Shown in pieces: positions 29,815 to 38,071 of a stretch of DNA of 64,000 nucleotides. A model generated the notes under the pieces. That model ran no database searches. It saw only the letters and a list, made by a program, of their open reading frames with translations, and was not told the origin of the DNA. Every line of letters starts with the position of its first letter. Position 1 is the stretch's first letter. The translations under genes and the position numbers were made by a program. The stretch is from Microbacterium arborescens (GTDB lineage: Bacteria > Actinomycetota > Actinomycetes > Actinomycetales > Microbacteriaceae): positions 1,860,001 through 1,924,000 of the forward strand of contig NZ_CP128474.1 in NCBI RefSeq assembly GCF_030369635.1. The letters are read 5' to 3'.

Positions 29815-30923
29815 TTCTTCCTCCGGTAGAACGGCAGCGGGGTGACGGTGGCGGGGATGCGGGTGCCGCGGACGTCGAGCGCGAGCTCGGTGCCGGGCGC
29901 GGCATGTTCGGGCGCGACGTAGGCCATGGCGATCGGGTGCCCGAGCGTCGGGCTCAACGCGCCGCTCGTGACCTCGCCGACGCGCTCGCCGTCGGGGCCG
30001 AGCACGGCGTACCCGGCGCGACCGGCGCGGCGTCCCTCCGACACGAGACCGACGAGAACGGGCGCGGATGCCGATGCGCGTTTCGTCAGACCCTCACGGC
30101 CGACGAACGCGCCCTTGTCGGCGCCGACCACGCGGTCGAGTCCCGCCTGGGCCGGGGCGACGTCGAGCGAGAGCTCGTGTCCGTAGAGGGGCATCCCGGC
30201 CTCGAGCCGCAGAGTGTCGCGCGCGGCCAGCCCGGCCGGCACGAGGCCGAACGGCTCTCCCGCGGCGAGCACGGCATCCCAGAGGGCTTCGGCGGCTACA
30301 GCCGGGATCATCAGCTCGAATCCGTCTTCGCCCGTGTACCCGGTGCGTGCGAGGAGCAGCGGCTCGCCCGCGAACTCGCCGGCGGTCCAGGCGTAGTACC
30401 GCGTGTCCGCGAGCGCGACGTCGGCCGTCGACAGGCCCGGTGTAGCCTCGAGCACCGCGAGTGCGGCGGGGCCCTGGACGGCCAGGAGCGCGTACGCGTC
30501 GGTGACGTCTCGCACCTCGACGTCCCAGCCTTCGGCCCGTTCCTGCAGCGCAGCCCACACGGGCTCGCGGTTGCCGGCGTTGGCGATGATCAGGAAACGG
30601 TCGTCGTCGAGCCGGTAGACGATGACGTCGTCGATGATCCCGCCGTCCTCCGCGAGGACGAGCGAGTACTTGGCCTTTCCGACCGTCATCGTCGAGAGGC
30701 TGCCGGCGAGGGCGGCGTCGAGGCATTCGCCGGCGACGGACCCGGTCACCTCGAATTCCGCCATGTGCGAGATGTCGAACAGACCCGCGGCGGTGCGCAC
30801 GGCATGGTGCTCGGCCAGGTCGGACGTGTAGCGCACGGGCATGAGCCAGCCGCCGAAGTCGGTGAAGGACGCGCCGAGGGCGGCGTGGCGATGGTGCAGG
30901 ACGGTGGAGCGGGGATCTGACAT
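29811..30923 (-). CDS. gcvT: aminomethyltransferase, glycine cleavage T-protein
   Basis: Tetrahydrofolate-dependent subunit that releases ammonia and forms 5,10-methylene-THF. 370 residues. FGGWLMPVRYTSDLAEHHAVRTAAGLFDISHMAEFEV near the N-terminus and the RTGYTGEDGFELMIP and DTLRLEAGMPLYGHEL motifs are typical. ATG 30921-30923 has GGGAG six bases upstream. The message leader carries the tandem glycine aptamer immediately upstream. Confidence 0.96.
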   Translation of the reverse strand: MSDPRSTVLHHRHAALGASFTDFGGWLMPVRYTSDLAEHHAVRTAAGLFDISHMAEFEVTGSVAGECLDAALAGSLSTMTVGKAKYSLVLAEDGGIIDDVIVYRLDDDRFLIIANAGNREPVWAALQERAEGWDVEVRDVTDAYALLAVQGPAALAVLEATPGLSTADVALADTRYYAWTAGEFAGEPLLLARTGYTGEDGFELMIPAVAAEALWDAVLAAGEPFGLVPAGLAARDTLRLEAGMPLYGHELSLDVAPAQAGLDRVVGADKGAFVGREGLTKRASASAPVLVGLVSEGRRAGRAGYAVLGPDGERVGEVTSGALSPTLGHPIAMAYVAPEHAAPGTELALDVRGTRIPATVTPLPFYRRKK

Positions 30924-30974
30924 GAGTTCTCCCGTTGCGGGCGGGCGGCTGCCACGGCTGCGGCATCCGGAACT

Positions 30975-31150
30975 CCCCCTCTGTCTTGGGCCTGAGAGTT
31001 TCACCGGGCGGACCCGGCTTTCACCGTCGGCGGACCCCCGAGGGGATCGCTTTCCAGAGCGGCCGGACGCGCGCGGTACGCGGACCTGAGAGATTGGCGG
31101 GGAGGCTTGCTCCTTCGGTGCCCGGATTGCTCCGGGGCTCTCCCGCGTGC
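30975..31150 (-). promoter_or_regulatory. tandem glycine riboswitch (gcvT motif)
   Basis: In minus-strand sense the leader of gcvT contains two glycine aptamers. Aptamer 1 (about 31148-31085) starts with GGGAGAGCC, has CACCGAAGGAGCAA in the core and closes with AATCTCTCAGG. Aptamer 2 (about 31080-30991) has CTGGAAAGC, CCGACGGTGAAAGC and ends AAACTCTCAGG. Both CTCTCAGG closing strands are exact (31085-31092 and 30991-30998 on the minus strand). About 50 bases remain before the gcvT start for an expression platform. Known role: turning on the cleavage operon when glycine is abundant. Confidence 0.93.
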
Positions 31151-31230
31151 GTCATGCGGCCTGTCTTCAGTTGCGCGATCAGCATAGCGTCACCGCGCGA
31201 GACCGCGCAGGCGCCGACCGGGTGTGCCGC

Positions 31231-32403
31231 TCAGCGCGTGCAACTCCCGGCCTGCACTGCCGGAGCATCCGCGGAGACTCCGGCGAGCACGGGCAGCAGC
31301 TCCGTCGTCGTCATCGCGTACCCTCGCCTCTCGTCGTCCGCCCCGCGCGCGAACACGACGCCGGCGACCTCGCCGGCGTCGGTCAGCAGCGGTCCGCCGG
31401 AGTTGCCCGGGCGGACGTCGGCATCGAGCGCGTAGATCTCACGCGGCGTGCTCGACTGGTCGTAGATGTCGGGGACGGGCGCCGAGCCCACCGAGAGCAC
31501 GAATGCGGCGCCGCTCGTGAACGGGCCGCCGAGCGGATAGCCCTGCACCGCGACGGCGGCACCGGCCGCGACCGGCGGGACGACCGGCAGGGGTGCGGCG
31601 CCCAGACCACCGACGGCGATGACGGCGAGATCGTCGATCGGGTCGAAGTAGACCACGCGTCCCTCGCGCGCATCGCGACCGGGAAGCTCGACGACGGGCG
31701 TGTCGACACCTGCCACGACATGGGCATTGGTGACGATGAGGTCGTCTGCGGCGACGAAGCCGGAGCCGGTCATCGAGACGCCGCAGGCATACGCCGTTCC
31801 GCTGATGCGAGCGACGGATGCCGCGGCGCGCTGCAGTTCGGGATCGTCGAGCGCGACGGCAGGTGCGGTCGGCGCGACTTCGGGGCGGAGAAGCTCGCCG
31901 ATACGCGGGATGCCCTCGTCGACGACGAACCCGCGGACCTCGGCGAGCGCGGTGTCGACCGGGTCGGGGGTCAGGCCGTCGATGAACGAGAGCACCCGCG
32001 ACGACGCGACAGCGGTCGAGACGACGGGCATCCCGCTCGCGGTCACCGCGCCGGCGCCGAGGAGCAGCACGAGGCCGCCGGCGATCGTTGCCCCGCCGGC
32101 GCCGAGGATGCGGTCGAGGATGCGCAGCTTGGCCCGGTCGACGCCGCGGCGCAGGGCAGCTCCGACAGCGGTGCCGAGCGCGGTGCACAGCGCGATGATC
32201 GCGATGGCGCACACGGCGAGCACGAGCGAGCGGTACTCCCAGTCGGCGACGCCGGGCGCGATGAGCGGCACGGCCCACACGGCCAGGAGCGAGCCGATGA
32301 CCAGCCCGGCGAGCGACCCCGCGATCGCGACGAGGCCCCGGGTGACGCCGATGGCGAAGAAGCCGACGAGGAGGATCACGACGATGACGTCGACCAGCAG
32401 CAC
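31231..32403 (-). CDS. marP: MarP-like membrane serine protease (CvpA domain plus trypsin domain)
   Basis: 390 residues. The N-terminal 110 residues contain four CvpA/colicin V production-type helices. After a linker (about 150-185) comes a trypsin-like periplasmic protease domain with catalytic triad motifs: His in VTNAHVVAG (about 233), Asp in DPIDDLAVI (about 260) and Ser in PGNSGGPLL (about 340). Two cysteines (CGVS, GSC near the end) could form the disulfide known from mycobacterial MarP. The start is GTG 32401-32403 behind GAGGAGG. MarP is needed for acid and oxidative stress tolerance in mycobacteria; the same role here is inference. Confidence 0.88.
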   Translation of the reverse strand: MLLVDVIVVILLVGFFAIGVTRGLVAIAGSLAGLVIGSLLAVWAVPLIAPGVADWEYRSLVLAVCAIAIIALCTALGTAVGAALRRGVDRAKLRILDRILGAGGATIAGGLVLLLGAGAVTASGMPVVSTAVASSRVLSFIDGLTPDPVDTALAEVRGFVVDEGIPRIGELLRPEVAPTAPAVALDDPELQRAAASVARISGTAYACGVSMTGSGFVAADDLIVTNAHVVAGVDTPVVELPGRDAREGRVVYFDPIDDLAVIAVGGLGAAPLPVVPPVAAGAAVAVQGYPLGGPFTSGAAFVLSVGSAPVPDIYDQSSTPREIYALDADVRPGNSGGPLLTDAGEVAGVVFARGADDERRGYAMTTTELLPVLAGVSADAPAVQAGSCTR

Positions 32404-32458
32404 AGGACCTCCTCGGGAAGGCTCTCAGCGTACGGTGCTCCGCTGTGAGTCCTCCGTT

Positions 32459-32486
32459 TTGCGGTTCGTGTCTCCATGACTATAAG
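32459..32486 (+). promoter_or_regulatory. promoter of the nrtR-nad operon
   Basis: TTGCGG (32459-32464), 16-bp spacer and TATAAG (32481-32486), one of the best consensus-like promoters in the window. It would start transcription near 32493, which favours ATG 32512 over ATG 32476 as the nrtR start. Confidence 0.6.
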
Positions 32487-32511
32487 ATCGGCTCGAGCAG
32501 TTAGGGTCACG

Positions 32512-33207
32512 ATGACACGAACCACCGGCGGGACAACGCACGACGAGATCCGGGTCGCGGTGTCGACCGTGATCTTCAGCCTCCGCCACGGGGGTGGCGA
32601 TCTCCCCTCCGTCGTGCTCCCGCTGGTGCGTCGCACGCGCGACCCGCACGCAGGTCAGTGGGCCCTGCCGGGCGGCTGGCTCGACGTGTCGGAGAACCTC
32701 GAAGCTGCGGCATCCCGCACCCTCGCCGAGACCACCGCGCTCGCGCCGAGCTACCTCGAGCAGCTCTATGTGTTCGGCGACGTCGGGCGCTCGCCCTCGC
32801 GTGTCGTGTCGATCGTCTACTGGGCCCTCGTGCGCGAGGACATCGCCGCGACCCCGCTGCCCGAGGACGAGAACGTCGCGTGGTTCGACACCGCAGACCT
32901 GCCCGAGCTGGCGTTCGACCACGGGAGCATCGTCGAGTACGCACTGTGGCGGTTGCGCAACAAGGTCGGCTACAGCCGGATCGCGCACGGCCTCCTGCCC
33001 GAGCTGTTCACCCTCGCGGAGCTCCGCGAGGTGTACGAGGCGATCGGCGGCAAGCGCCTCGACCCGGCCAACTTCCGCCGTCAGGTCGAGGGGTCGGGCA
33101 CCCTCATCCCGACGCGGGAGTTCCGCACGGGCAGCCACCGGCCCGCCCGCCTCTACCGCTACAACCACGACGTCGAGCTCGCCGACCGCGGGCCGCTCCC
33201 CCGATGA
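32512..33207 (+). CDS. nrtR: NrtR-type regulator of NAD biosynthesis (Nudix domain plus winged helix)
   Basis: 231 residues. An N-terminal Nudix fold is followed by a winged-helix domain LFTLAELREVYEAIGGKRLDPANFRRQVEG (about 164-193) and the basic wing TGSHRPARLYRY, the architecture of NrtR. The Nudix box GGWLDVSENLEAAASRTLAE is degenerate: glutamates expected in REUxEE are Thr, so it probably binds ADP-ribose as an effector and does not hydrolyse it. The start at 32512 is chosen by promoter position and an AGGG six bases before; ATG 32476 is an alternative. It lies directly upstream of nadABC, which it presumably represses. Confidence 0.88.
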   Translation: MTRTTGGTTHDEIRVAVSTVIFSLRHGGGDLPSVVLPLVRRTRDPHAGQWALPGGWLDVSENLEAAASRTLAETTALAPSYLEQLYVFGDVGRSPSRVVSIVYWALVREDIAATPLPEDENVAWFDTADLPELAFDHGSIVEYALWRLRNKVGYSRIAHGLLPELFTLAELREVYEAIGGKRLDPANFRRQVEGSGTLIPTREFRTGSHRPARLYRYNHDVELADRGPLPR

Positions 33208-33217
33208 AGGAACGCGC

Positions 33218-34531
33218 ATGACCACTTCTCCGCTCACGCTGGCGCCGCGACCGATCGACCCGAGCGTCGACCACGGGATCCAGGCGATCGTCGCCGGCGC
33301 GTCGACCGACGAGACCTGCAACACCGACCTCGCCGCGGGGCCGTGGACCTTCGACACGCGGCCCGGCTACGGTCCGGGATCGTCGATGGGCGACGTCATC
33401 CCGACGGGGTCGCCGCGCCAGGGCGAGCTGCCCGAGTACTACCGGACCGCCGACGAGACCGAGCTGCACGCCCGCATCGCCGAGGCCAAGGCCGCCCTCG
33501 GCGACCGCGTCGTCGTCCTGGGGCACTTCTACCAGCGCGAAGAGGTCGTCCGGCACGCGGACTACGTGGGCGATTCGTTCCAGCTCGCCGAGGCGGCGCG
33601 AGCGCATCCCGAGGCCGAAGCGATCGTCTTCTGCGGTGTCCACTTCATGGCCGAGACCGCCGACCTACTCTCCCAGCCCGACCAGTCCGTCATCCTGCCG
33701 AACCTCGCCGCCGGGTGCTCGATGGCCGACATGGCGTCGATCGACGAGGTCGAGGAATGCTGGGAGCAGCTCGCGGACATCTACGGCGACCTCGACACGC
33801 CCGACGGCGAGGGGCTGCTCCCGGTCATCCCCGTCACCTACATGAACTCCTCCGCCGCCATCAAGGGCTTCGTCGGCCGGCACGGCGGAATCGTGTGCAC
33901 CTCCTCGAACGCCCGCACGGTGCTCGACTGGGCGTTCGCGCGGGGGCGGCGGGTGCTCTTCTTCCCCGATCAGCACCTCGGCCGCAACACCGCCAAAGCG
34001 ATGGGCGTGCCCCTCGAACGCATGCCGATGTGGAACCCCCGCCGCCCGCTCGGCGGCAACGACGAGGCGTCCCTGCGCGACGCGCGGGTCATCCTCTGGC
34101 ACGGGTTCTGCTCCGTGCACCGTCGCTTCACCGTCGCCCAGATCGAGCGGGCCCGTGCGGAGCACGCGGGAGTGCGCGTGATCGTGCACCCGGAGTGCCC
34201 GATGCCGGTCGTGGACGCCGCGGACGAGGCGGGTTCGACCGAGTACATCCGCCGCGCGATCGACGGCGCGACCGAACCCACGGTGTTCGCAGTGGGCACC
34301 GAGATCAACCTCGTCCAGCGGCTCGCCGCGCAGTACCCGCAGCACCGCATCTTCTGCCTCGACCCCGTGGTGTGTCCGTGTTCGACGATGTACCGCATCC
34401 ACCCGGGCTACCTGGCATGGGTCCTCGACGAGCTCCGCGAGGGACGCACGCCCAACCGCATCCGGGTCTCCGACGATGTGGCGGTTCCCGCGCGGGCCGC
34501 CCTCGAACGGATGCTGGCGGCACGGCCATGA
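33218..34531 (+). CDS. nadA: quinolinate synthase NadA
   Basis: [4Fe-4S] enzyme that condenses iminoaspartate and dihydroxyacetone phosphate to quinolinate. 437 residues, the longer actinobacterial form. The likely cluster cysteines lie in VFCGVHFMAETA, GIVCTSSNAR and LDPVVCPCSTMYR. Other motifs: LGHFYQREEVVRHADYVGDSFQLA, NSSAAIKGFVGRHGG and IVHPECPMPVVDAAD. ATG 33218 has AAGGA upstream and lies 10 bp after nrtR. It overlaps nadB by ATGA. The cysteine desulfurase three genes on may supply sulfur for its cluster. Confidence 0.96.
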   Translation: MTTSPLTLAPRPIDPSVDHGIQAIVAGASTDETCNTDLAAGPWTFDTRPGYGPGSSMGDVIPTGSPRQGELPEYYRTADETELHARIAEAKAALGDRVVVLGHFYQREEVVRHADYVGDSFQLAEAARAHPEAEAIVFCGVHFMAETADLLSQPDQSVILPNLAAGCSMADMASIDEVEECWEQLADIYGDLDTPDGEGLLPVIPVTYMNSSAAIKGFVGRHGGIVCTSSNARTVLDWAFARGRRVLFFPDQHLGRNTAKAMGVPLERMPMWNPRRPLGGNDEASLRDARVILWHGFCSVHRRFTVAQIERARAEHAGVRVIVHPECPMPVVDAADEAGSTEYIRRAIDGATEPTVFAVGTEINLVQRLAAQYPQHRIFCLDPVVCPCSTMYRIHPGYLAWVLDELREGRTPNRIRVSDDVAVPARAALERMLAARP

Positions 34532-36084
34532 CCCGGCGGGTGGTCGTCGTGGGCTCCGGCCTCGCCGGCGGCGTGTGCGCCCTGCGGGCCGCCGATGCGG
34601 GCTGCGAGGTCGTCCTCGTCACGAAGGGCGCGCTCGGCGAGGGCAACACCGCCTACGCGCAAGGGGGCATCGCCGCGGTGACCGCCGCCGGCGACTCGGT
34701 GCTCGCCCACGTCGATGACACCCTTCGCGCCGGTGCGGGCCTCGGCGAGCGCGCCGCGGTGAACACGCTGGCATCGTCGGGGCCGGGGGCCGTCGCGGCG
34801 CTCGAGGCGATCGGGGTCGCGTTCGACCGCGACGAGAGCGGCGCGCTACGGCTCGGCCTCGAGGGCGCGCACCGGGTCCCCCGCATCCTGCACGCCGGCG
34901 GAGACGCGACGGGGCCTGCGATCCAACGGGCGCTGAACCGGGCTCTCGACCGTTCGCCGGTGACGATCCGCACCGACACTCTCGTCACCGAGGTCGTGGT
35001 CGCGGACGGCGCCGTGCGGGGCGTCCGCGTGCTCTCGGGCGGGCTCACCGAGACCCTGGCGGCCGACGCGGTGGTCCTCGCCACCGGTGGGGCCGGACAG
35101 CTCTACGCGCACACGACCAACCCCGCGGTGGCGACCGGAGACGGCCTCGCCCTCGCCCTCCGCGCCGGTGCGACCGTCGCCGACCTGGAGTTCGTCCAGT
35201 TCCACCCCACAGCGCTGATCGACGGGACGCTGGTGTCGGAGGCGGTGCGCGGAGAGGGCGCAGTGCTCGTCGATGAGAGCGGGCACCGCTTCTGCGTGGA
35301 TGCGCACCCCGACGCCGAGCTCGCTCCCCGAGACGTCGTGGCCCGCGCGATCGCGACGGCGATGGCGCGTCAGGACGGTCGGCCGGTGCTGCTCGACGCG
35401 ACCGGGCTCCGCGCGACGCCCACGGCGTCCGCTGCGTTCCTCGCTCACCGCTTCCCCACGATCGACGAGGCCGTCCGCGCCCGGGGATGGGACTGGTCTC
35501 GGCATCCCGTGCCCGTCACGCCCGCCGCGCACTACATGATGGGCGGCGTGGCCACCGATCTCGATGGCCGGACCGACCTCGACGGGCTGTTCGCCGTCGG
35601 CGAGGTCGCACGCACGGGCGTGCACGGGGCCAACCGTCTGGCATCGAACTCACTGCTCGAAGCCGTCGTGTTCGGCATCCGCGCCGCAGCGGCCATCGCG
35701 AGCGGCTCGCCTCGGGCGGTATCGCCGCGGATGGCACCGGCCGTCCCCGAGGCCGGCGCTCGCCCCGAGTCGTCGCCGCTGTCGCCCGCCGGACCGCACA
35801 CGATGCCGCAGGGCGATTCGTTCACTCGCGAAGCCCTGCAGTCGCTGATGTGGCGGCACGTCGGGCTCGACCGCGACGCCGACGGGCTCGGTATCGCGCT
35901 GCGCACGATCGACGCGTGGTCGGGTTCGCGGGCAACGCCGCTCTCCCGGCGCGAGCACGAGGACGCCAACCTGCTGCTCGTCGCGCGTTCCGTCGTGGCC
36001 GCCGCGCTCGAACGCCCCGGGTCGGTCGGCGCGCACCACCGGCGCGACGACCCGTCCGCCGTCTTCTCCGAGAAGGTCGCATGA
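34528..36084 (+). CDS. nadB: L-aspartate oxidase NadB
   Basis: FAD enzyme that oxidises L-aspartate to iminoaspartate for NadA. 518 residues. N-terminal dinucleotide fold VVVVGSGLAGGVCALRAADAG, then AYAQGGIAAV; flavin region VLATGGAGQLYAHTTNP; active-site stretch EFVQFHPTALI; and GLFAVGEVARTGVHGANRLASNSLLEAVVFG near residue 360-390. A Pro/Ser-rich linker and a helical C-terminus follow. ATG overlaps the nadA stop and its own stop overlaps nadC (ATGA both times). The frame is open upstream through nadA, but that part is a shadow. Confidence 0.96.
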   Translation: MTRRVVVVGSGLAGGVCALRAADAGCEVVLVTKGALGEGNTAYAQGGIAAVTAAGDSVLAHVDDTLRAGAGLGERAAVNTLASSGPGAVAALEAIGVAFDRDESGALRLGLEGAHRVPRILHAGGDATGPAIQRALNRALDRSPVTIRTDTLVTEVVVADGAVRGVRVLSGGLTETLAADAVVLATGGAGQLYAHTTNPAVATGDGLALALRAGATVADLEFVQFHPTALIDGTLVSEAVRGEGAVLVDESGHRFCVDAHPDAELAPRDVVARAIATAMARQDGRPVLLDATGLRATPTASAAFLAHRFPTIDEAVRARGWDWSRHPVPVTPAAHYMMGGVATDLDGRTDLDGLFAVGEVARTGVHGANRLASNSLLEAVVFGIRAAAAIASGSPRAVSPRMAPAVPEAGARPESSPLSPAGPHTMPQGDSFTREALQSLMWRHVGLDRDADGLGIALRTIDAWSGSRATPLSRREHEDANLLLVARSVVAAALERPGSVGAHHRRDDPSAVFSEKVA

Positions 36085-36941
36085 TGCTCACTCCCCGCCA
36101 GATCGTCGCCGTCGTCGGCCCCGCCCTCGACGAGGACGCCCCCTGGGGCGATCTCACCAGCAGTACGTTCGTGCCCGAGTCCGCTCGTGCGACGGCGGCG
36201 CTCGTCTCGCGCGTCGACGGCGTCTTCAGCGGGTCCGGCGTGTTCGCGGCGGCGTTCGCCCTCACGGATGCCGACTGCGAGGTCGACATCGCGGTCGCGG
36301 ACGGGTCGCGAATCGCCCCGGGCGAGACCCTGGCGATGGTGCGGGGGCCGGCGCGCGCTGTACTGACCGCAGAACGCGTCGGGCTGAACTTCGCCCAGCG
36401 GATGTCGGGGATCGCCACCCTCACCCGCCGGTACGTCGACGCGGTCGCGGGCACCCGGGCGCGCATCGTCGACACCCGCAAGACGACCCCCGGTCTGCGC
36501 ATTCTCGAGCGGCAGGCCGTTCGAGACGGCGGCGGCCACAACCACCGGTTCTCGCTGTCGGATGCCGTCATGCTCAAGGACAACCATCTGGGCGTGATCA
36601 CGGCAGACGGAACGTCGTTGACCGAAGCGCTGCGGCGAGCGATGGCGCACCTGCCCCACACAACCCACGTCGAGGTGGAGGTCGATCGCGTCGATCAGAT
36701 CGAATCGGTGCTCGCGGCGGGTGTCGACACGATCATGCTCGACAACTTCTCGCTCGACGATCTCCGCCGCGGTGTCGAGATGATCGGCGAGCGCGCGACG
36801 GTCGAGGCATCGGGCGGCGTCTCGCTCGAGACCGTGCGCGCGATCGCCGAGACGGGTGTCGACGTGATCTCGGTGGGAGCCCTCACGCATTCCGCACCGG
36901 CTCTCGACCTCGGGCTCGATCTCGTCGTCGACGTGCCCTGA
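36081..36941 (+). CDS. nadC: nicotinate-nucleotide pyrophosphorylase (carboxylating) NadC
   Basis: Quinolinate phosphoribosyltransferase that converts quinolinate and PRPP to nicotinate mononucleotide, the last committed step of the branch encoded here. 286 residues. Motifs: EDAPWGDLTS near the N-terminus, ERVGLNFAQRMSGIATLT, RIVDTRKTTPGLR and HNHRFSLSDAVMLKDNH (the PRPP/quinolinate site), then DTIMLDNFS and EASGGV. ATG 36081 gives an ATGA overlap with nadB; a second ATG follows directly. The stop overlaps the desulfurase start by one base (TGATG). Confidence 0.96.
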   Translation: MMLTPRQIVAVVGPALDEDAPWGDLTSSTFVPESARATAALVSRVDGVFSGSGVFAAAFALTDADCEVDIAVADGSRIAPGETLAMVRGPARAVLTAERVGLNFAQRMSGIATLTRRYVDAVAGTRARIVDTRKTTPGLRILERQAVRDGGGHNHRFSLSDAVMLKDNHLGVITADGTSLTEALRRAMAHLPHTTHVEVEVDRVDQIESVLAAGVDTIMLDNFSLDDLRRGVEMIGERATVEASGGVSLETVRAIAETGVDVISVGALTHSAPALDLGLDLVVDVP

Positions 36942-38071
36942 TGCTCTACCTCGATCACGCCGCGGGCGGGCCGGTGCGCCGAGAGGTGCTCGAGGCGATG
37001 GCCCCGTTCCTCACCGGCCGATTCGGCAACCCGTCCAGCGTCCACACGGTCGGCGAGGATGTCGCACGGGCACTCGACGACGCCCGGCGCCGAGCCGCCG
37101 CCGTGCTGGGCGTGCGCGCGGGAGACGTCGTCTTCACGTCCGGCGGCACCGAGGCGAACAACCTCGCGATCGCGGGTATCGCGCTCGGAGCCCGCGGGCG
37201 CAGTCCCGGCCACATCGTCACGACCGCGGTGGAGCACGATTCCGTGCTCGCCGTCTGCCACTACCTCCAGCGCATGCACGGGTACGCGATCGACGTCCTC
37301 CCGGTGGACTCCAGCGGACGCGTCTCCCCCGACGCCGTCGCCGGTGCGTTGCGCGATGACACCGCCGTCGTGAGCGTCGGCTACGCCAACAACGAGGTCG
37401 GAACCGTGCAGGACGTCGCCGCGATCGCGCGCGCCGCGGGAGCGGTGCCGGTGCACGTCGACGCCGTGCAGGCCGCCGGGTGGCTGCCGCTCGCCGGCAC
37501 CGGGGCGTCGGCACTCTCCATCGCGGGGCACAAGATCGGCGCACCCCAGGGCATCGGCCTGCTGGCCGTGCGCGGGAGGATTCCGCTCGAACCCGTCCTG
37601 CACGGCGGCGGCCAGGAGCGCGGGCGTCGCTCCGGTACCCAGAACGTCGCGGGCGCCGTCGGGCTCGCGGTGGCGCTGGAACTCGCCGAACGTGAGCGCC
37701 CCGCGGCCGCCGCGCGCGCCGCCGCCGCACGTGAGGCGTTCACGAGCCGCGTCCTCGACACCGTGCCCGGTGCGCGCGTGACCGGCGACCCTGACCTCAG
37801 GCTGCCGGGCCTCGCATCGTTCACCTTCACCGCGACCTCCGGCGAGGCCGTGCTGCTCGAGCTGGAACGGCGCGGGATCGTGACGAGCAGCGGATCGGCC
37901 TGCGCCGCCGGAAGCGACGAGCCCTCGCACGTCTTGATCGCGATGGGCCGGGATGCCGACGATGCGCGCACCGCGGTGAGGTTCAGCTTCGATCGAGCGG
38001 CCCCGCCCGATGCGTCGGAGCTCGCCCGTGCCGTGGCCGACGCCGTCTCAGCAGTACGATCGGGCTCGTGA
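36941..38071 (+). CDS. cysteine desulfurase (NifS/IscS-like)
   Basis: 376-residue PLP enzyme that takes sulfur from cysteine as a persulfide. Motifs: YLDHAAGGPVR at the N-terminus, FTSGGTEANNLAI, HVDAVQAAGW, the PLP-lysine SIAGHKIGAPQGIG (about residue 192-205) and the active-site Cys loop SSGSACAAGSDEPSHVL (about 316-332). It is fused by TGATG to nadC. A desulfurase next to nad genes is known from Bacillus, where it serves NadA cluster assembly; the same job is inferred here. Its stop overlaps the next start (GTGA). Confidence 0.93.
   Translation: MLYLDHAAGGPVRREVLEAMAPFLTGRFGNPSSVHTVGEDVARALDDARRRAAAVLGVRAGDVVFTSGGTEANNLAIAGIALGARGRSPGHIVTTAVEHDSVLAVCHYLQRMHGYAIDVLPVDSSGRVSPDAVAGALRDDTAVVSVGYANNEVGTVQDVAAIARAAGAVPVHVDAVQAAGWLPLAGTGASALSIAGHKIGAPQGIGLLAVRGRIPLEPVLHGGGQERGRRSGTQNVAGAVGLAVALELAERERPAAAARAAAAREAFTSRVLDTVPGARVTGDPDLRLPGLASFTFTATSGEAVLLELERRGIVTSSGSACAAGSDEPSHVLIAMGRDADDARTAVRFSFDRAAPPDASELARAVADAVSAVRSGS

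Noticed and set aside
34528..36941. nadA-nadB and nadB-nadC as fused proteins, since the frames stay open upstream
   Set aside because: Each protein starts with its own family N-terminus at an ATGA overlap; the upstream parts are shadows.
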